Positions 1-11,941 of a stretch of DNA of 64,000 nucleotides are shown here, piece after piece. Position numbers and translations under genes: made by a program. Each line of letters starts with the position of its first letter. Within the stretch, counting starts at the first letter, position 1. Source of the DNA: Ricinus communis (Eukaryota; Streptophyta; Magnoliopsida; Malpighiales; Euphorbiaceae); contig NC_063259.1 of assembly GCF_019578655.1 (NCBI RefSeq), positions 11,870,489 through 11,934,488 of the forward strand, given 5' to 3'. Below the pieces are notes generated by a model. It saw only the letters and a list, made by a program, of their open reading frames with translations. It did no database searches and was not told the origin of the DNA.

Positions 1-312
1 CAATCCTTCAAACTGCACACTCTGCTGGATCATCTGGATAACATTGGCCTTTATCTTAAAATTGTTGGCCACTATAGTAGGTCTGACTATACTAGTTTTC
101 GTCCCATCCAAAGATGGTCGAGCAAACTCGTACATCGTCCTCTGATCGTCATTGGCCTGGGGGTTGTGGTTCTCCATCACGTTAGCTCTATGAACCTGAA
201 TTGTAACTCCGACCTCCTCCTCAATTGCTTGCAAACATCGTCTCTATAATCTCAGAGAGCGCTCAAGGTCAGATAAGGGTTCTATGGGATCAGGGTTAGA
301 GCTCCTGGTCAT
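1..312 (-). pseudogene. Athila-type gag, N-terminal fragment cut by the window edge
   Basis: On the minus strand a reading frame opens with Met-Thr-Arg-Ser-Ser at 312 and runs off the left edge. It carries the features of the gag N-terminus in Athila-lineage Ty3/gypsy elements: a polar leader, then a tract with IVRPTIVANNFKIK and VIQMIQQSVQFEG. At least one in-frame stop lies about 20 codons in (plus-strand 'tctataatctc' near 241-252), so this copy is broken. It lies 130 bp downstream of a primer-binding site and LTR, the expected order for an element read right to left. Gag would form the virus-like particle in the cytoplasm. The lineage call is firm because the same MTRSS start follows the primer-binding site of another element at 25613. 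Confidence 0.75.
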
Positions 313-443
313 AAACTACCTGAAACCGACAATCCAAACAAACACCAATCAATAAAAGCAATAAAATAAAGAATAAAGAATAAATAAATAAACAAATAAT
401 GACTAAAGTAACACGAAAACCATTCACTTTAGTTCACCGTTAC

Positions 444-464
444 GGTTCCCCAGCAACGGCGCCA
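444..464 (-). other. Primer-binding site, tRNA-Asp type
   Basis: The minus strand reads TGGCGCCGTTGCTGGGGAAC. It matches the complement of the 3' end of plant tRNA-Asp with one mismatch, the primer used by Athila-type elements. It sits 6 bp inside the LTR edge at 471, which fixes the orientation of the element. Confidence 0.88.
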
Positions 465-470
465 AAAATT

Positions 471-1310
471 TGATGGGCTACTTATGCAACCTACACCTAA
501 GGCAGTAAACCTATCGATGCGGCCTAGCACTAGTGAGTATCAAGGTCCTATCCCTGGAGATCGGGTGAACCTAGAGTTACTACTGTTCACTATGTTATCT
601 AGTCTGAAATAGGGTGTGAGAAGTCTAAATTAACTAACTAATGATTATGAATGCAAATAAATAAATGAACAGCAATTGACAATCGAAAGACAACTGTAAC
701 AAGAGAAACAAACCCAAAAGGGACCTAAGTGATGGAATCCTCCTTTAATTGATGAATTTAATCTCCCAAAGTCAACAATTGAGGTCTAGAAAACAAGTGA
801 ATTGAGTGTGTATATTAGAATCAAGTCAGAAAATCGAGCCCCCATTCCCCAAATCAAATTTTGCCTATATAGTCTCTTTAGCACGGCCGCGGTAAAGCCT
901 GTGCTGGTCAGCACGGGCGGAGTCCAGGCGGTGCTGAACCTAAGGATTTCGTTGTGTTGACCTCTTCTAGGTCGTGCCCAAGCCGGTGCTGAGCCACCAC
1001 GGGCCGTGGTGGAGGCCGTGATGGCTACAGAAATCATGCCATAAGGCACTCTTGGAGGGTAGCTAGTTGGCAATTCAGCACGGCCAGAGTCCAAGCCGTG
1101 CTCAACCCTCGGGATGCTTGTCCTCGTCCAATTTAATGGATTCTGGTCCGTAATCACGTGTATTTACCTCGATTGTTGATAGTGTCATTCAAAAATGACC
1201 TGAAACATGAAAGGAAACAAAAGACAGGTGATTCTAGCGTAAAACGAGATAATCATGCACAAGAATGTAAACAATCGGGCATGTTAATATGTATAATATG
1301 ATGCCTATCA
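471..1310 (-). mobile_element. 5' LTR of a minus-strand Athila-type element
   Basis: On the plus strand it begins TGATGGGCTACTTATGC next to the primer-binding site and probably ends ...GATGCCTATCA, giving about 840 bp with TG/CA ends. The first 150 bp resemble the LTRs at 1395 and 18934 (shared 'ctatcgatgcggcctagcac' type text). Between about 885 and 1105 it holds several GC-rich phrases of the type cacggcc / ccgtgctg / gggccgtgg. Open frames here (786-1157) are by-products of this GC-rich patch. The outer end is inferred from the TG/CA rule alone. Confidence 0.7.
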
Positions 1311-1394
1311 CATAATAATAATCACACAGGTTTAGAGAGACCAATTAGAACATGTACACCGATTGGTTGGCACTACGAGAAGGCAATTCTTTGT

Positions 1395-2901
1395 TGTTGC
1401 GCTGTGTATGCAACTACAACTAAGGTAGTGATTCTATCGATGTAGCCTAGCACAACGACAAGTATTAAAATATCGTATCCCTCGGGAAAGTGAAATCCTA
1501 GATTTACTACTTCGTTCTTTATTTTCTAGCCTAAAATTAATGACGAATGGTTTTATAGATTTACTAATGACTAAAAGCTAAGTTCTAAATGGAATACGAA
1601 AATGAATGAGTAAATAGAATAATTAAGACAAGAAAGCAAACCTAAATGAGACATAGACTAGTTGGAAATCAAACAAAAGAAAACAAATTATTGAGTCCGA
1701 TTATGCTACCCGTGGACGGATTCTTAACTGAATTCGACTTCCCTCTCGAAAAAATTGAATTCCTAAACTTAAGAACCTATAGTTGTAATCTCTTTCTAAC
1801 AATTGATTATCACGTTAGCCTTAAGCTTTAATCCACCTCTATTAAGCTTAGTTAATTCTTAATCTGGCAAATTAATTAACTTTATCTCTAAGTGAAAATT
1901 AACCTGATCTTGCAATTAAATTTTCAAACTCAATTAGAATTTATCAATTGCTAAAATATTTCTTCGAACAGTAATCAACACATTCAATATAAAGAAAACT
2001 AGATTTAATGATTAATTGCAAAAAGAATACAAGAAAGAAAACTCAACCAATCTTAACAATTCAGCACAAAGCCAACATAGCAAGAAACCCCAATGGGTTC
2101 AACCAATCTAGCTACACATGTTCATGTCTAAAGCAAATAGGAATTCAATTACAGTGAAAGAACAAAGAAATCGAAACATATACACCCTTTTTCTAGAATT
2201 GGATGAACAGCTTAAAGCCTAGATCTATATTGCAGTTGATCTCCAAAGTTGCTCCTTGATCTGCTCCAAAACTCCTCCTTAGTCTTCAATCCAAAACCCA
2301 TATCACGAATCTGACATTCCAAGGTGGGATCCGTTTCCTGGAAGCCCCCTGAAATGCCTGACAACACGTCTTAGAAAAATTACAACGAAAGATCAAAGTC
2401 AAAATCGCCAATCCGGAACTCCCTCTTCTCTTTTTGGCTCATTCCTCTTATTCATTGCGCAACACGCCCGTGCCCCTCAACACGAGTTGTGTCCAGGCCG
2501 TGTTGGACTCCATTTGGAAGAATGAACTGAATCAACCATGGCCGTGTTCTTGCCCGTGTTGACCCATGTTAACCAACATGGATGGTGCTCTAGGGCATGG
2601 TACCCTAAAATAGCGTGTTGCTTCAAAGTGCTTAAGCTACACGACCTGAAATTTCTGCACGGGCTCCAACTCGGGCCGTGTTGATTCCCAAAAGTCAACC
2701 CAAAATCAAATGCCTCTAATTACATCCGTTTTTCCCTGGAATTAATCTAGAATTGCTCAAACACCGATGATGGACTTGTAAAATCTCCTGGAATACAAAA
2801 GGACACAAAACATGAGTGATCTTAGAATAAAAACACAATAATTGCTAAGTAAATACACAATAATATGCAAGCAAACATGTGTAAAACTATGCACATTATT
2901 T
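1395..2901 (-). mobile_element. Athila-type LTR, probably solo or truncated
   Basis: About 1.5 kb that aligns along its whole length to the LTR at 18934-20456. Shared landmarks are the 'gcaactacaactaagg' start, the block around 'gattatgctacccgtgga', the cluster of ccgtgtt/acacg phrases (2462-2685 here) and the 'tgtaaaactatgca' end. No clear primer-binding site borders it on the left and no polypurine tract on the right, where Tat-element DNA starts at once. Short open frames at 1646 and 2477 are chance. Orientation is taken from the better-bounded copy. Confidence 0.75.
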
Positions 2902-3462
2902 GTCCATGGTGAGGACTGGCAGGTAAGAAAAATGTATTATGAAATGTAGTGTGCATGCACATATGCATGTATTAAACATGTTAACTAATCTCCTTTTAGG
3001 TTTTCCTCAAAGAGAGCATGAGAGCTTGTAAGGGCTGATGGACTATCGGCAATGTCAGATTGATGCTTAGCAATGTAGGATCGACACTCTGACACTTCTT
3101 CAACTGTCTACCTCAAGTGATGGACACTAATTTAGATGATAGGATGGGAGATTCATAAGAGAATCTCGACTTTTGATCACTTGTACCCGCTTTTGCCATT
3201 GTTCCTTATATAAACCTTGAAACTCTTAAAGATGTATAAAAGTTATGTGCTTTCGATGTCAAAATCCCTTTCTTACTTTTAATTTATACACTATATTGCA
3301 TATTTTGGATTTTCACAAAACTCGGGCTCGAGAAAATGCTTGAAAAACCCTTAAAAAGCCAAAAAGGTGCCTGATGATGTCACACAGCAGATCGAATGTG
3401 TGCTAATCCGATTCGGCTTTGCACACTGCTGATTCGACTCTGTGCACTACTGATTCGGCTCT
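2902..3462. other. Non-coding end region of Tat element 1
   Basis: No gene is visible. The stretch links the truncated LTR to the antisense gene at 3463. From 3365 to 3465 it carries a run of phrases such as 'cgattcggctctgtg' and 'gattcgactctgtgcac', also seen in other Tat LTR or leader regions of this window. Two TATA-like strings ('ttatataaa' near 3212, 'gtataaaag' near 3233) lie upstream of the antisense gene and could belong to a promoter for it. Confidence 0.5.
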
Positions 3463-4347
3463 GTGGTTGCAGGGTTCGAATTTAACTATGTTCTTAGGCC
3501 TATAAATCCACATGCATCCCTCATGCTTTCCCATATTCGATTTTCAACTTCAAAAGTCGGAAAACATGTTTCAAAAGTGCCAGAAGCCTACAAACCCTTC
3601 TCAAAACCCTTACTGTGTGATGATTATATCAAACTTGGGAAATCTCATATTTCATCCTTTAAAGCCATGTAACACACCAAGCTTGATTATGGGTTTCTTC
3701 ATTCTGCTGTTAACTTTTGGTGTCTAAGAGACCATATTTTTAGATTCAATGGGCAAGAGCTATGCCCAATGATTGAAGAGTTCTTTGCCAATCTTGGAGG
3801 CCCTATGGATTCTTCTCATCTGATTGCTTTGCCAAAGCTTGATGATCCCTTTCCTAGGAAATTGCTGGAGCTATTTGACATGCTCCCAACTGAAGTACTC
3901 TCCCATTCTATTAATGAGTACATTACCCTTACTTCTCTAATCTCCTTTTATGAGAAGAAAGAAAAAGGGACACCTACTTGGATTCAGATGTTGGGCATTT
4001 TCCTTTATGTCTAATTTCCACCTAAGAGAGGGGGAGATATAAGGATTGCTGGCGTCATTGATCAAATGGATCATGGAGCAAATCCTATACCCATCATCTT
4101 AGCTGAAACCATTATTGAGGGCTTCTCGCTTAGACAAGATTTATTCGACAAGATGGAGAGACTCTGGCCTCACCAAGGCATAAAGCGCAACTTTGACTTT
4201 GAAGGCGACCTGACTACAAATGACAACTACAAAGCTAGGGTCGAGCTTCAGATCAACACATCTCGTGGATTTGCGAGATTCAAGAGAACTCGAGAGCTAG
4301 TTGCTGATTCTAAATATGCAAATGAAAATGCAAAAAGAAGAAAATGA
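3463..4347 (+). pseudogene. Antisense gene of Tat element 1, DUF7745-like, broken
   Basis: Three open pieces on the plus strand (3463-3672, then about 3680-4014, then 4066-4347) form a decayed protein. The middle piece has the hallmark DHIFRFNGQELCPMIEEF followed by a leucine-rich stretch; the last has a GANPIPIILAETI-type segment, a WPHQ motif, FDFEGD, and GFARFKRTREL before a basic tail (NAKRRK) and stop. These are features of the plant family I know as DUF7745, related to plant-mobile-domain proteins; its function is unknown. The middle third of the family is missing compared with the copy at 18249-18770. The gene converges on the pol gene of the minus-strand Tat element. Frame changes near 3670 and a stop at 4012-4014 make it a pseudogene here. 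Confidence 0.65.
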
Positions 4348-4640
4348 AAATTATGTTTCCTTTTTTTAGATCTCATTCATTTTCTTTAGTACTTTAGTTT
4401 AGTTTTTCTTTTCAGTTAGTGTGTAAAGTAATAAATAAACATATGTACATTTGATAAAAATTTCAATCAATTTATTCATTTAATGGAGGCTCAAATTTTG
4501 ATTTCTCATCAAACAACTCCTGTCATCAGACAATCCTTTCAGATTCTCTAATTGATTATTCTCTCTGATTGCCTTGATTTTTGCATGACCAGCCTTTTAG
4601 GGTTTTTCGATCTGTAGGCTACATTTTCTATTATAATTTA
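4348..4640. other. Spacer between convergent antisense gene and Tat pol 3' end
   Basis: AT-rich, no open frame of note. Near 4585-4600 the minus strand reads 'aaccctaaaaggctgg', a weak relative of the hairpin-like phrase found in the equivalent spacer at 17989. This spacer would hold the 3' ends of both convergent transcripts. Confidence 0.45.
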
Positions 4641-5880
4641 TATATAGTATTTCTTGAGACAATCCAAGTTGCTTGGCTTGGAAAACTCATTTCCCTCGAA
4701 ATCTAAGATCCCAGCAGCACCTTTAAGCAGGATTTTCTTTATCAAGTACGGGCCTTCCTAAATAGGTTTGAACTTCCCTTTTGAGTCAAATACAGTAGGT
4801 CTTATATATTTTAATACTAAATCTCCAACTCTGATCTTTCTTGACTTCACTTTCTTATTGAATGCCCTAGTTATCTGTTTCTAGTACAACTGCATATGAT
4901 ATAGGCTTTTCATCCTTCTTTCATTGACTAGAGCCAACTGTTGATACTTCTGCTCAACTTATGGGTACTTTGGTATTTCTGCCTCCAATATAACTCTCAA
5001 AAACTTCAGCTCCAACTCAACTGATAAGATCTCTTCAATTCCATTTGCCTGAGGTCTGTATGGAGAAGACCTGTGATGCTCGATCTTGTATTTTGCTAAC
5101 AAGTACGTTGTTTCTCCCATGAATTGCACCCTATTATCAGTTCTAATATGATATGCGACTCCATATCTACATATCAAATTTCTTTCTATAAACCTAGCCA
5201 TTTTTCTTGCCCTTACAGTAGTGAATGACTTAGCCTCTACCCATTTGGAGAAATAGTTGACCACCACCACTATATATCTATGACCATTTGAAGGAGGTTT
5301 TATCTCTTCGATGATGTCGATTCCCTAAGTTGCAAAAGGCTATGGAGATGTCAAGTTAAGCTCAATAGGAGGTACATGACTCAAGTCACTGTAAAGTTAG
5401 CACTCATGATATTTCCTTACCAAAGCTATACAATTCTTTTCCATTGTTAACAAGTAATAGCCCTGACACATGATATTCTTAGTCAACATTATGCCGTTCA
5501 TATGAGGCCTACACGCTCCTTTGTGCATTTCTTCCATTACTACTTGCTCTTATGCCTTAGTAACACATCGAAGCTGGACACCTAAAGCCATTCTTCTATA
5601 CAACATCCTTCATGGCTGAGGTAACTTTTAGCCTGTATTCGTAGTGCTATCTTTCCTTTATAGTTGCTTTCTCTAGATATACCCTATCTTCTATAAATCT
5701 CTTCAGGTCGTAGAACCATGGCTTTTCTTCTAGTCCCATTTGAACTTGATTGACCCAGTTTCCTTGATAGCAGGGCGATCTTGACTTCATGATCACCAAC
5801 AGGTTCATTAGAAGTTGCAAGGGGTTATCCCACATTGACAATAAAGTAGCTAGCACATTTGCCATTTGATTCTCATCTCA
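4641..5880 (-). pseudogene. Tat element 1 integrase, degenerate
   Basis: The minus strand holds the C-terminal part of a Tat-lineage pol. Around 5430-5560 there is a zinc-binding region (a HECQ remnant of the HHCC finger). At 4959-5270 lies the catalytic core with the landmarks NYFSKWVEAKSF, YHIRTDN, QFMGETTYLLAKYKIEHHRSSPYRPQANG. The first catalytic Asp (normally DYFSKWVEA) reads Asn, so this copy should be inactive. The far C-terminus near 4640-4720 ends in the LDCLKKYY-type tail typical of the lineage. Several stops and frame changes break the frame. Integrase inserts the element cDNA into nuclear DNA. Confidence 0.8.
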
Positions 5881-6300
5881 GGATAGGTGTATGAACGAAC
5901 ACTTAGAAAAATTACAAACCAAAGTCTTGAGGTAATTGACATATAGTTTCAATTTGACCTCTTTCACATCCCATTCCTCAATGGCTTATTGGATCACTAG
6001 CATAGAATCCCCATAGACCATTAGCTGCTTCGCTCCTGCTACCATGATCGCTTCTAATCTAAATGAACATGCTTCGTACTCTGTCAGGTTATTAGTCACT
6101 TTGAAATCCAATCTCTTACCATCGGTAGCATTTCTCCTTCTAGCGTAATCAGAAGTACCCTTAGTTTTGCACCTCTTGCATTCGCAGCTCCATCGAAGTA
6201 CATCTTCCACTCTTGAATCTTAATTGCCCCAAAATTCTCATCAGGCAACTTTAGATCCCAAGGGTCATCTCTTTCAATCAAATTTTGAGCTAAAAATTCT
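5881..6300 (-). pseudogene. Tat element 1 second RNase H (archaeal-like), degenerate
   Basis: Two overlapping frames (5986-6210 and 6096-6371) carry a second RNase H domain. Its landmarks are KMYFDGAANARGA (first acidic residue), NNLTEYEACSFRLEAI (Glu), KQLMVYGDSMLVIQ (Asp) and a downstream ENQMANVLATL segment near 5850. A second RNase H placed after the normal one is a hallmark of the Tat/Ogre branch of Ty3/gypsy. A frameshift lies inside the domain. It would help remove RNA from the RNA-DNA hybrid during reverse transcription. Confidence 0.8.
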
Positions 6301-6700
6301 ACTACAACCCTGCCTTGACTACCTTCTTGGTGATGTACTTGATGTTGAATTTTATTAGGAGTTCTAACCATTTGGCCAGCTTTCCTATAAGAGACAGAGC
6401 GTCAAATAGGTATTTCAGTGGGTCTATTTTTAAAATTGCTTGCACCCTATAAGATTGAAAATAATATCTCAACTTCCTTATAGCCCATATTTTGGCTAGA
6501 CACTTCTTCTTTACAAGTTTATATTTCAACTTAAAAGGTGGCAACTTCTTACTGAGATAATAAAATGCATGCTCCATGTAGTTGGTTCCACATTGTGCTA
6601 CCATCGCACCTTTGGCTTCCTCTTCCAAGGCCAAGTATAGAATCAATGGTTTTCTATCCTTCGACGACTTCATTAGATACTCTTTAATCTTATCAACGGC
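6301..6700 (-). pseudogene. Tat element 1 first RNase H (Ty3 type)
   Basis: The frame at 6302-6673 has the order expected of the Ty3-type RNase H and connector. It starts in a segment ending LYLALEEEAKGAMVAQ, then YYLSKKLPPFKLKYKLVKKKCLAKIWAIRKLRYYFQSYRV in pieces, then KIDPLKYLFDALSLIGKLAKW. The stretch is clean for about 120 codons, the best preserved part of this pol. It runs straight on from the reverse transcriptase at higher coordinates. Confidence 0.8.
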
Positions 6701-7480
6701 TTTCTGATAGTGTTCATCTCATATAATAGGTTGGTGTTTCCTCAAAAGCTTAAATATAGGATCACAAACCATTATGAGGTTGAAAATGATCCTACTGATG
6801 TATTGTAAATATCCTAAGAATCCTCTAACTTCTTTTGCTGTGTTTGGTGTTGGCATCTCTTGAATAGCCTTTACCTTGTCCAAATCAATCTCTATTCCCC
6901 GTTGACTCACTATATGCCCCTGCAGCTTTCTTGACGTTACTCCGAATATGCTCTTCTTCAGATTGAGTTTAAGGTTATCCCTTTCCACTCTTCCTAAAAA
7001 CTTATTAAGAGCCTAGAAATGCCCTTCCATTATCTTAGAATTTTTCATCATATCATCTATATACACCTCCACCTCCTTGTGCATCATGTCATGAAATAAG
7101 ATAATGGCTGCTCTCTAATACGTTGCCCCCACATTATTTAGTCTAAAAGGTATAATCTTATAGCAGTATGTCCCCCACTCGGTGATGAACAATGTCTTTA
7201 GCTTGTCTACTACTGCCATCATGATTTGGTTGTATCCGGAGAAACCATCGGTGAAAGAGTACGTAGCACTTGAAGTTGTGCTATCAACTATGATGTCTAT
7301 GTGAGGAAGAGGAAATCATCCTAAGGGCATGCCTTGTTCAGATACTAATAATCCATGCACATTCTTAGTTTACCATCCTTCTGTAGGACTGGGACGATGT
7401 TCACAAACCATTTGGGATAATCGACTACATCGAGGAAATTAGCTCTACCGGTTTAGCAACTTCTTTCCAAATCTTTTTTT
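6701..7480 (-). pseudogene. Tat element 1 reverse transcriptase, degenerate
   Basis: Reading right to left, the minus strand shows a LRMCMDY-type motif near 7360, a DGFSGYNQI motif near 7240, the active-site YIDDMMKNSK near 7040-7060, and then the thumb/connection region (6719-6988) with LNLKKSIFGV, GRKLQGHIVS-like text, GIEIDLDKVKAIQEMPTP and VRGFLGYLQYISR. The YIDD box is intact, but stops and small frameshifts between 6990 and 7450 break the frame. The product would copy element RNA into DNA in the particle. Confidence 0.82.
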
Positions 7481-8366
7481 GCCTATTCTTGCCTTAGCCT
7501 TCTCATTTTCTGCTTGATTGACTTGATGTGCGGATAAGTTGGCATGTGGTGCTCTACTATCTTTCTATCTAACCCTGGCATATCGTCGTAGGTCTAAGCA
7601 AATACTTCTTTCCTTTTCTCCATTACTTTTTCGAATTTTCTCCTTTCTTCAAAAGTTATATCATGAGCAATCGTAATGTTCCTTAGATTTTCATCTATGC
7701 CTAAATTAAATGAATCAATTTGTATGGAATTGATATCAAACATGCACATGTCATGATTATCAAAATGCATACTACCATCAGGAAAAACATCACATAAGTA
7801 AGAAAATTATTATCCATATCATTGATCTTTGAAATAAAAGAAACATTGTCCTCATAAAGATTGGACGTTATTACATCATCATAGAATATATTAATGATTT
7901 GCCCCTCTATCAAGGCAGCTAGCACTTGTTGATTCAACTTCTTCAACAACGCGACGAACTCTTCTAACTTCAACATTTGAACCTTGGTGGTGATCTTCTC
8001 ATGGAGTTTTTTTATGCTTAATTCGGCCATCCCGTCGAAGATCAGACTCTTGAATATTTCAAATCTAGGCACCTCAGTCCTAGCCATTATAACAGGTTCA
8101 GGCTCCCCAAAGTAAGTCTTGTACTCCTAAAAAAATATGTCTTTTAGAGTCTTATCCTTTAGATTGTCCTTATCTTCATCCACATGGTAACCCAGCCCGT
8201 GTCGAGTTTTTTGATCTTTGAAGCCCGGCAGCTCTGCAATACCCTATTAATTCTTTCCTAGCCCCATTCTAGGCATTAAATCCATCTTTATATACATGCT
8301 GGCTACTTTAGGATCCATATAGTCCTTGTAGAGAATATCAACTTGGAATCCAATAGGGGCTTCCAG
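7481..8366 (-). pseudogene. Tat element 1 protease-to-reverse-transcriptase linker
   Basis: This joins protease to polymerase. A 128-codon open piece (7701-8087) holds an acidic linker with the EEFVALLKKLNQQVLAALIEG segment. No catalytic motif is visible. A shorter relative of this linker reappears at 38747-39130 and 45014-45400, showing that pieces of the family are scattered in the window. Confidence 0.6.
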
Positions 8367-8950
8367 CTCCTATGCCGCTTCCTGATTAGTCAAAACAACC
8401 TTACCACCTTCAGTGTTAATGGTTACTATTTCGCCTTTATAAGGAGACTTAACTTTTTGATGTATAGTGGAAGGTACTCCTCCTAGGGCATGGAACCATG
8501 GCCTACCCAATAACAGTGCAAAAGTTATTAGGATGTCCAAGATAGTGAATTCCATCCAAGATTTAATAAGACTCATCTTCACCAATGCTAGGAATGTCCT
8601 TTCTATGTCTCTCTTTGTTTCAGCACAGGGTCTTTCATCATATATGATGGCTTTAGATCTTTCGCACTCATCCCCATCTTAGGAGTATGTGAGAAGAACA
8701 CACATTGATGGATGACCCATCATCTACCATCACAGATAGGGTCCTTTTCCCCTTGAGTTCTGCTGCTATATAGAGAGCCTTATTACTGTGTCTTCCCTCA
8801 AGTGATAAGTCTTTATTTGAGAAAGTGATCACCCCTATAGTTTTGTCAATTACCATTTTGATCAGCTCCTCAGGGTTAGCTACTGTCCTAATGCTTATAT
8901 TGGACAAGGCCAACATTAGAGCCTTTATATGATTTGATGAGTGCATCAGC
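8367..8950 (-). pseudogene. Tat element 1 aspartic protease
   Basis: Two frames together form a retropepsin-like domain. The first (8668-8946) ends with KRTLSVMVDDGSSINVC, matching the D-[ST]-G-[SA]-type active site in the form DDGSSINV. The second (8370-8585) has ITFALLLGRPWFHALGGVPSTIHQKVK, the flap and C-terminal LLGRPW motif normal for Tat elements. A frameshift separates them. Protease cuts Gag-Pol during particle maturation. Confidence 0.82.
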
Positions 8951-11300
8951 AGCTTTTAGATGTCGCCTGTCTTCTTTTCTTTCTTTAGATGTTCTAGTAA
9001 TCCATTATCCCCTTCAGGGTCTTTCTCGACCTGCTTCAGTTCTTGAACCGTCGTGTCTTTACCCACTAACTCAACTTCTTTGTCAAAGTCGCTATATGCC
9101 CAGATATCCTTTGCTCGGCTTCTTAGACCTTGCATTCGTCCGTAGAGCTGTATCAAATATTAATGGCCATGACTGAGTTCTTTTCTCCTTCTTTCCAAAC
9201 CTCTAGAAGATAAGGCTCACAGACTGCTTCATCATCTGATCCCTAGCCACTTGGCACAATGTTCTCAAGTTAGATATTAGCTGAAGAAGGCTTCAAATAT
9301 CAAACCTTAAAACCAAATTTACACGAAGGTTGTCCTAATAGACCTGTACATTCAGATTGAGGAAGTTGCTTAACCTGTCATTCTCTACAATCAATCAAGT
9401 CCTGAATCTTGTGCTTGAGATGGTTGTACTGGTCCGTCACATGCCTGAAAGCTTGGTGATACTCACAAAATACTGACCATTATGAGTTTTAAGACTAATG
9501 CAGTAGAGAACGACCGCATGAATCGGAGTCCACTTATATTAAGACAGACGATCGAGAAAGAAAGAGCACTAAATGACTTCCATGATGTGGCAAAAATGAT
9601 CACCGTCAAGCATAAGATTCAAAGCTGGAATCTATTTTTAGGCAATTGAAATTTAATTTTTTTGCTCCATTTTAGGTGATAGAACACCATAGATAGTGGC
9701 GGCCCCAGCTCAATGAAGGTTCTTTATGGTCTAGTTGGTTTACTTTATAGTTCTAGCTCAGCTCAAGCTATGTACTCAAAAGAATTCATGACCTCCTCTT
9801 CATTGAAGTCAGGGGTGATAATGGACACTTAGTTTGATGGTGGTGTGTTGTTGTAGTTTCGTAGAGGGTTTCTTCTAGTACCGCACTAGTCTGGTTCGGT
9901 CAGTTTTCCATATAAATAAAGTCTTGAATTTCATGTTTTAGCCGGATGCAGTTGTTTGTCTGGTGGCCAGATGCTTGGTGGAATTTACAGTAGGTATTTG
10001 ATTTGTAGCTAGGTGCATTTGGGTTAAGTAGGTTTTTGAGGGTGGTTGGTTGGAGCATGCCATTCTGCACTACTCTTTCAAAAATCTTTGAAAAAGTTTG
10101 CCTAAAATTGGAGAGCTTTCTTGATTGCTGAACAACATTCACATTCAGAGTTCACATAGTCTGATAATTAGGCCTTCCACCGGTTCGCATAAGCTTCTCT
10201 TATCATTCTCGATTTTCTTGACTTGAAGCCCATCATCATACAGGTCCATAAAAAGTCATTGAGTTCATCATTTGAATCCTTTCAACCTAACTAGGAAGAA
10301 TATTTCAGACTACCATAAAAACTTGGTCCTTTTTAGAAGGCTTGTTCTTTATCAACCCAGGCTTGTTTCTCTATCTAGTCAAGAAATCAGAGAATGACTT
10401 AGTTGACTTCTGTTTGGTAGACTCAAGATCTCTAATTGAGACTTCCAAATGAGAATTATAGTCATATTATTTAATAAATGAATTACACAAATCGCGCCAT
10501 TCATCTTTTGTGGATTTTTCTAGACCATGATATTAGTTCACAATGGGTCCTTCTAGTGATAGTACAAATAACTTGACAATTTGGGTCCTACTCAACTGTG
10601 TAGTTTCTATGATGGTGACATATTGCTTTAGATGAACTTTTGGATCACCAGTTCTGTTGAACTTATTCATCTCAAGCATCTTGAACTTTGCAGGCAGCTT
10701 GTCCTTGCCAGTCAACACTAACTCCTCAAAATCATTGGTCGGTTCCAACCCTTTGATTTCCAGCATGCCTTGTATTTTGTCAAGCCTAGCACTTAAGCCA
10801 CTTATAGCTTCATTATTGGCAATGTGGTTTCTCCTCTTCTAGTAGGGTCTTCGGCATTAGCATTGGCAACAACAGCAATAGAGGCAGCAGTCTCAGTTAC
10901 AACTGCAACTGGGTCAACAATAGCAAGTGGATTAGCTGGTACAATTGGAGTAGCAGATAGAGCTTGGTTCACAACCATTCCGGCCAAAAGCTGTTAGAGT
11001 TCCTCTGCGATCACACCCATAAAATCACTATTAACGACATTCTTAAAGATCTCAACATCTTGCTCATTAGCTCTTCCATTAGCCATTTCGAATGTAGCTT
11101 CAGTGTCGCTTGTGGCAGCTAGCTGTGTTGGCTTTTTAAGAAGCTTTAATATGGTCCGGATTCTCGATGAGATTTGTATCCTCTCCAGCCTTCTATTATC
11201 TTGTCTCCTCCAACTTAAAGGAGTATCTATATGGCTAAAAATAAAAGGTTTAGTATGATGCGTATACTGCATGAGATGCATGATGCACGTGCTATACATA
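8951..11300 (-). pseudogene. Tat element 1 gag, broken
   Basis: Gag reads right to left, probably from a Met near 11086 (MANGRANEQDVEIFKNVVNS). It continues through an Ala/Val-rich spacer (10802-10987), the gag core around 10200-10766 (KFKMLEMNKFNRTGDPKVHLKQYV, the usual 'F.GT.DP..HL' retrotransposon gag motif) and a zinc knuckle at 9900-10142 (CKFHQASGHQTNNC then a lysine-rich helix). A second, decayed knuckle-like segment (FCEYHQAFRHVTDQY) is visible at about 9370-9465. Multiple stops and frameshifts are present. Gag packages element RNA in the cytoplasm. Confidence 0.78.
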
Positions 11301-11940
11301 AGGAAAAAAAAGAAAAGGGGTTAGCATACACATTAATATATAAAGCATCCTTCCAACCTTATTACTCCCTCACACAGTTCATAGTGAGTCTTTCTCCCTA
11401 GGATCTTGGGTATGAGCTTCCTACCAATGGGGGATAGTAGGCATGACGTGCATGCCATAAACTTTCAAAGCAAATAAAGCACATAAGGCAATGTTCCCTA
11501 ATATAAGTATAAAGCCTGCATATTCTGGGCTTGGGGCTTGGTTCCATATGTCTTTGGGCCAAGGCTTTCCAATATGTGGGCTTTGAACATTCATAAGGAG
11601 AAACATCTTAAAAAGCAGGAAATAGGGCTCTTAAGGGAGATTACTATTGTCATTACTATAAGGTGAGTCTTGGGCAAGAATAAAAGACTTCCACAAGTAA
11701 AAGTGTTCTTCCTTGGCTCATCTCCCTACTCAAGGGTCCATGCAATGAAAGAACTCATTACATGTGATTGATAGTTAGCCAGTATCGCAATTCTAGGGTT
11801 TAAGTGGAACCAAAGAACCATTAACCGACACCATCGAGGCTACAGGGACCAATGTGCACAATGTGTGAAAGTATAGTGATGCAAAAAACCACCCATTAAA
11901 TAACAAAATTAAAGACGAACATGTACTGGAATCAACTTCT
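11301..11940. other. Untranslated leader of Tat element 1
   Basis: About 640 bp between gag and the primer-binding site with no supported gene; the 11421-11606 open frame has no recognisable content. A long leader is common in Tat elements. Confidence 0.55.
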
Positions 11941-11941
11941 C

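Noticed and set aside
7..464. tRNA-like sequence at the primer-binding sites (444, 25558, 31212, 53408)
   Set aside because: Only about 18-20 bp match a tRNA 3' end; there is no cloverleaf, so these are primer sites and not tRNA genes.
786..1157. 123-codon open frame on the minus strand
   Set aside because: It lies inside an LTR and is open because of the GC-rich phrase cluster. No protein motif.
3512..3727. Second overlapping plus-strand frame at the start of the antisense gene
   Set aside because: It is an out-of-frame reading overlapping the DUF7745-like pseudogene; its last part shows only a frameshift relation to it.
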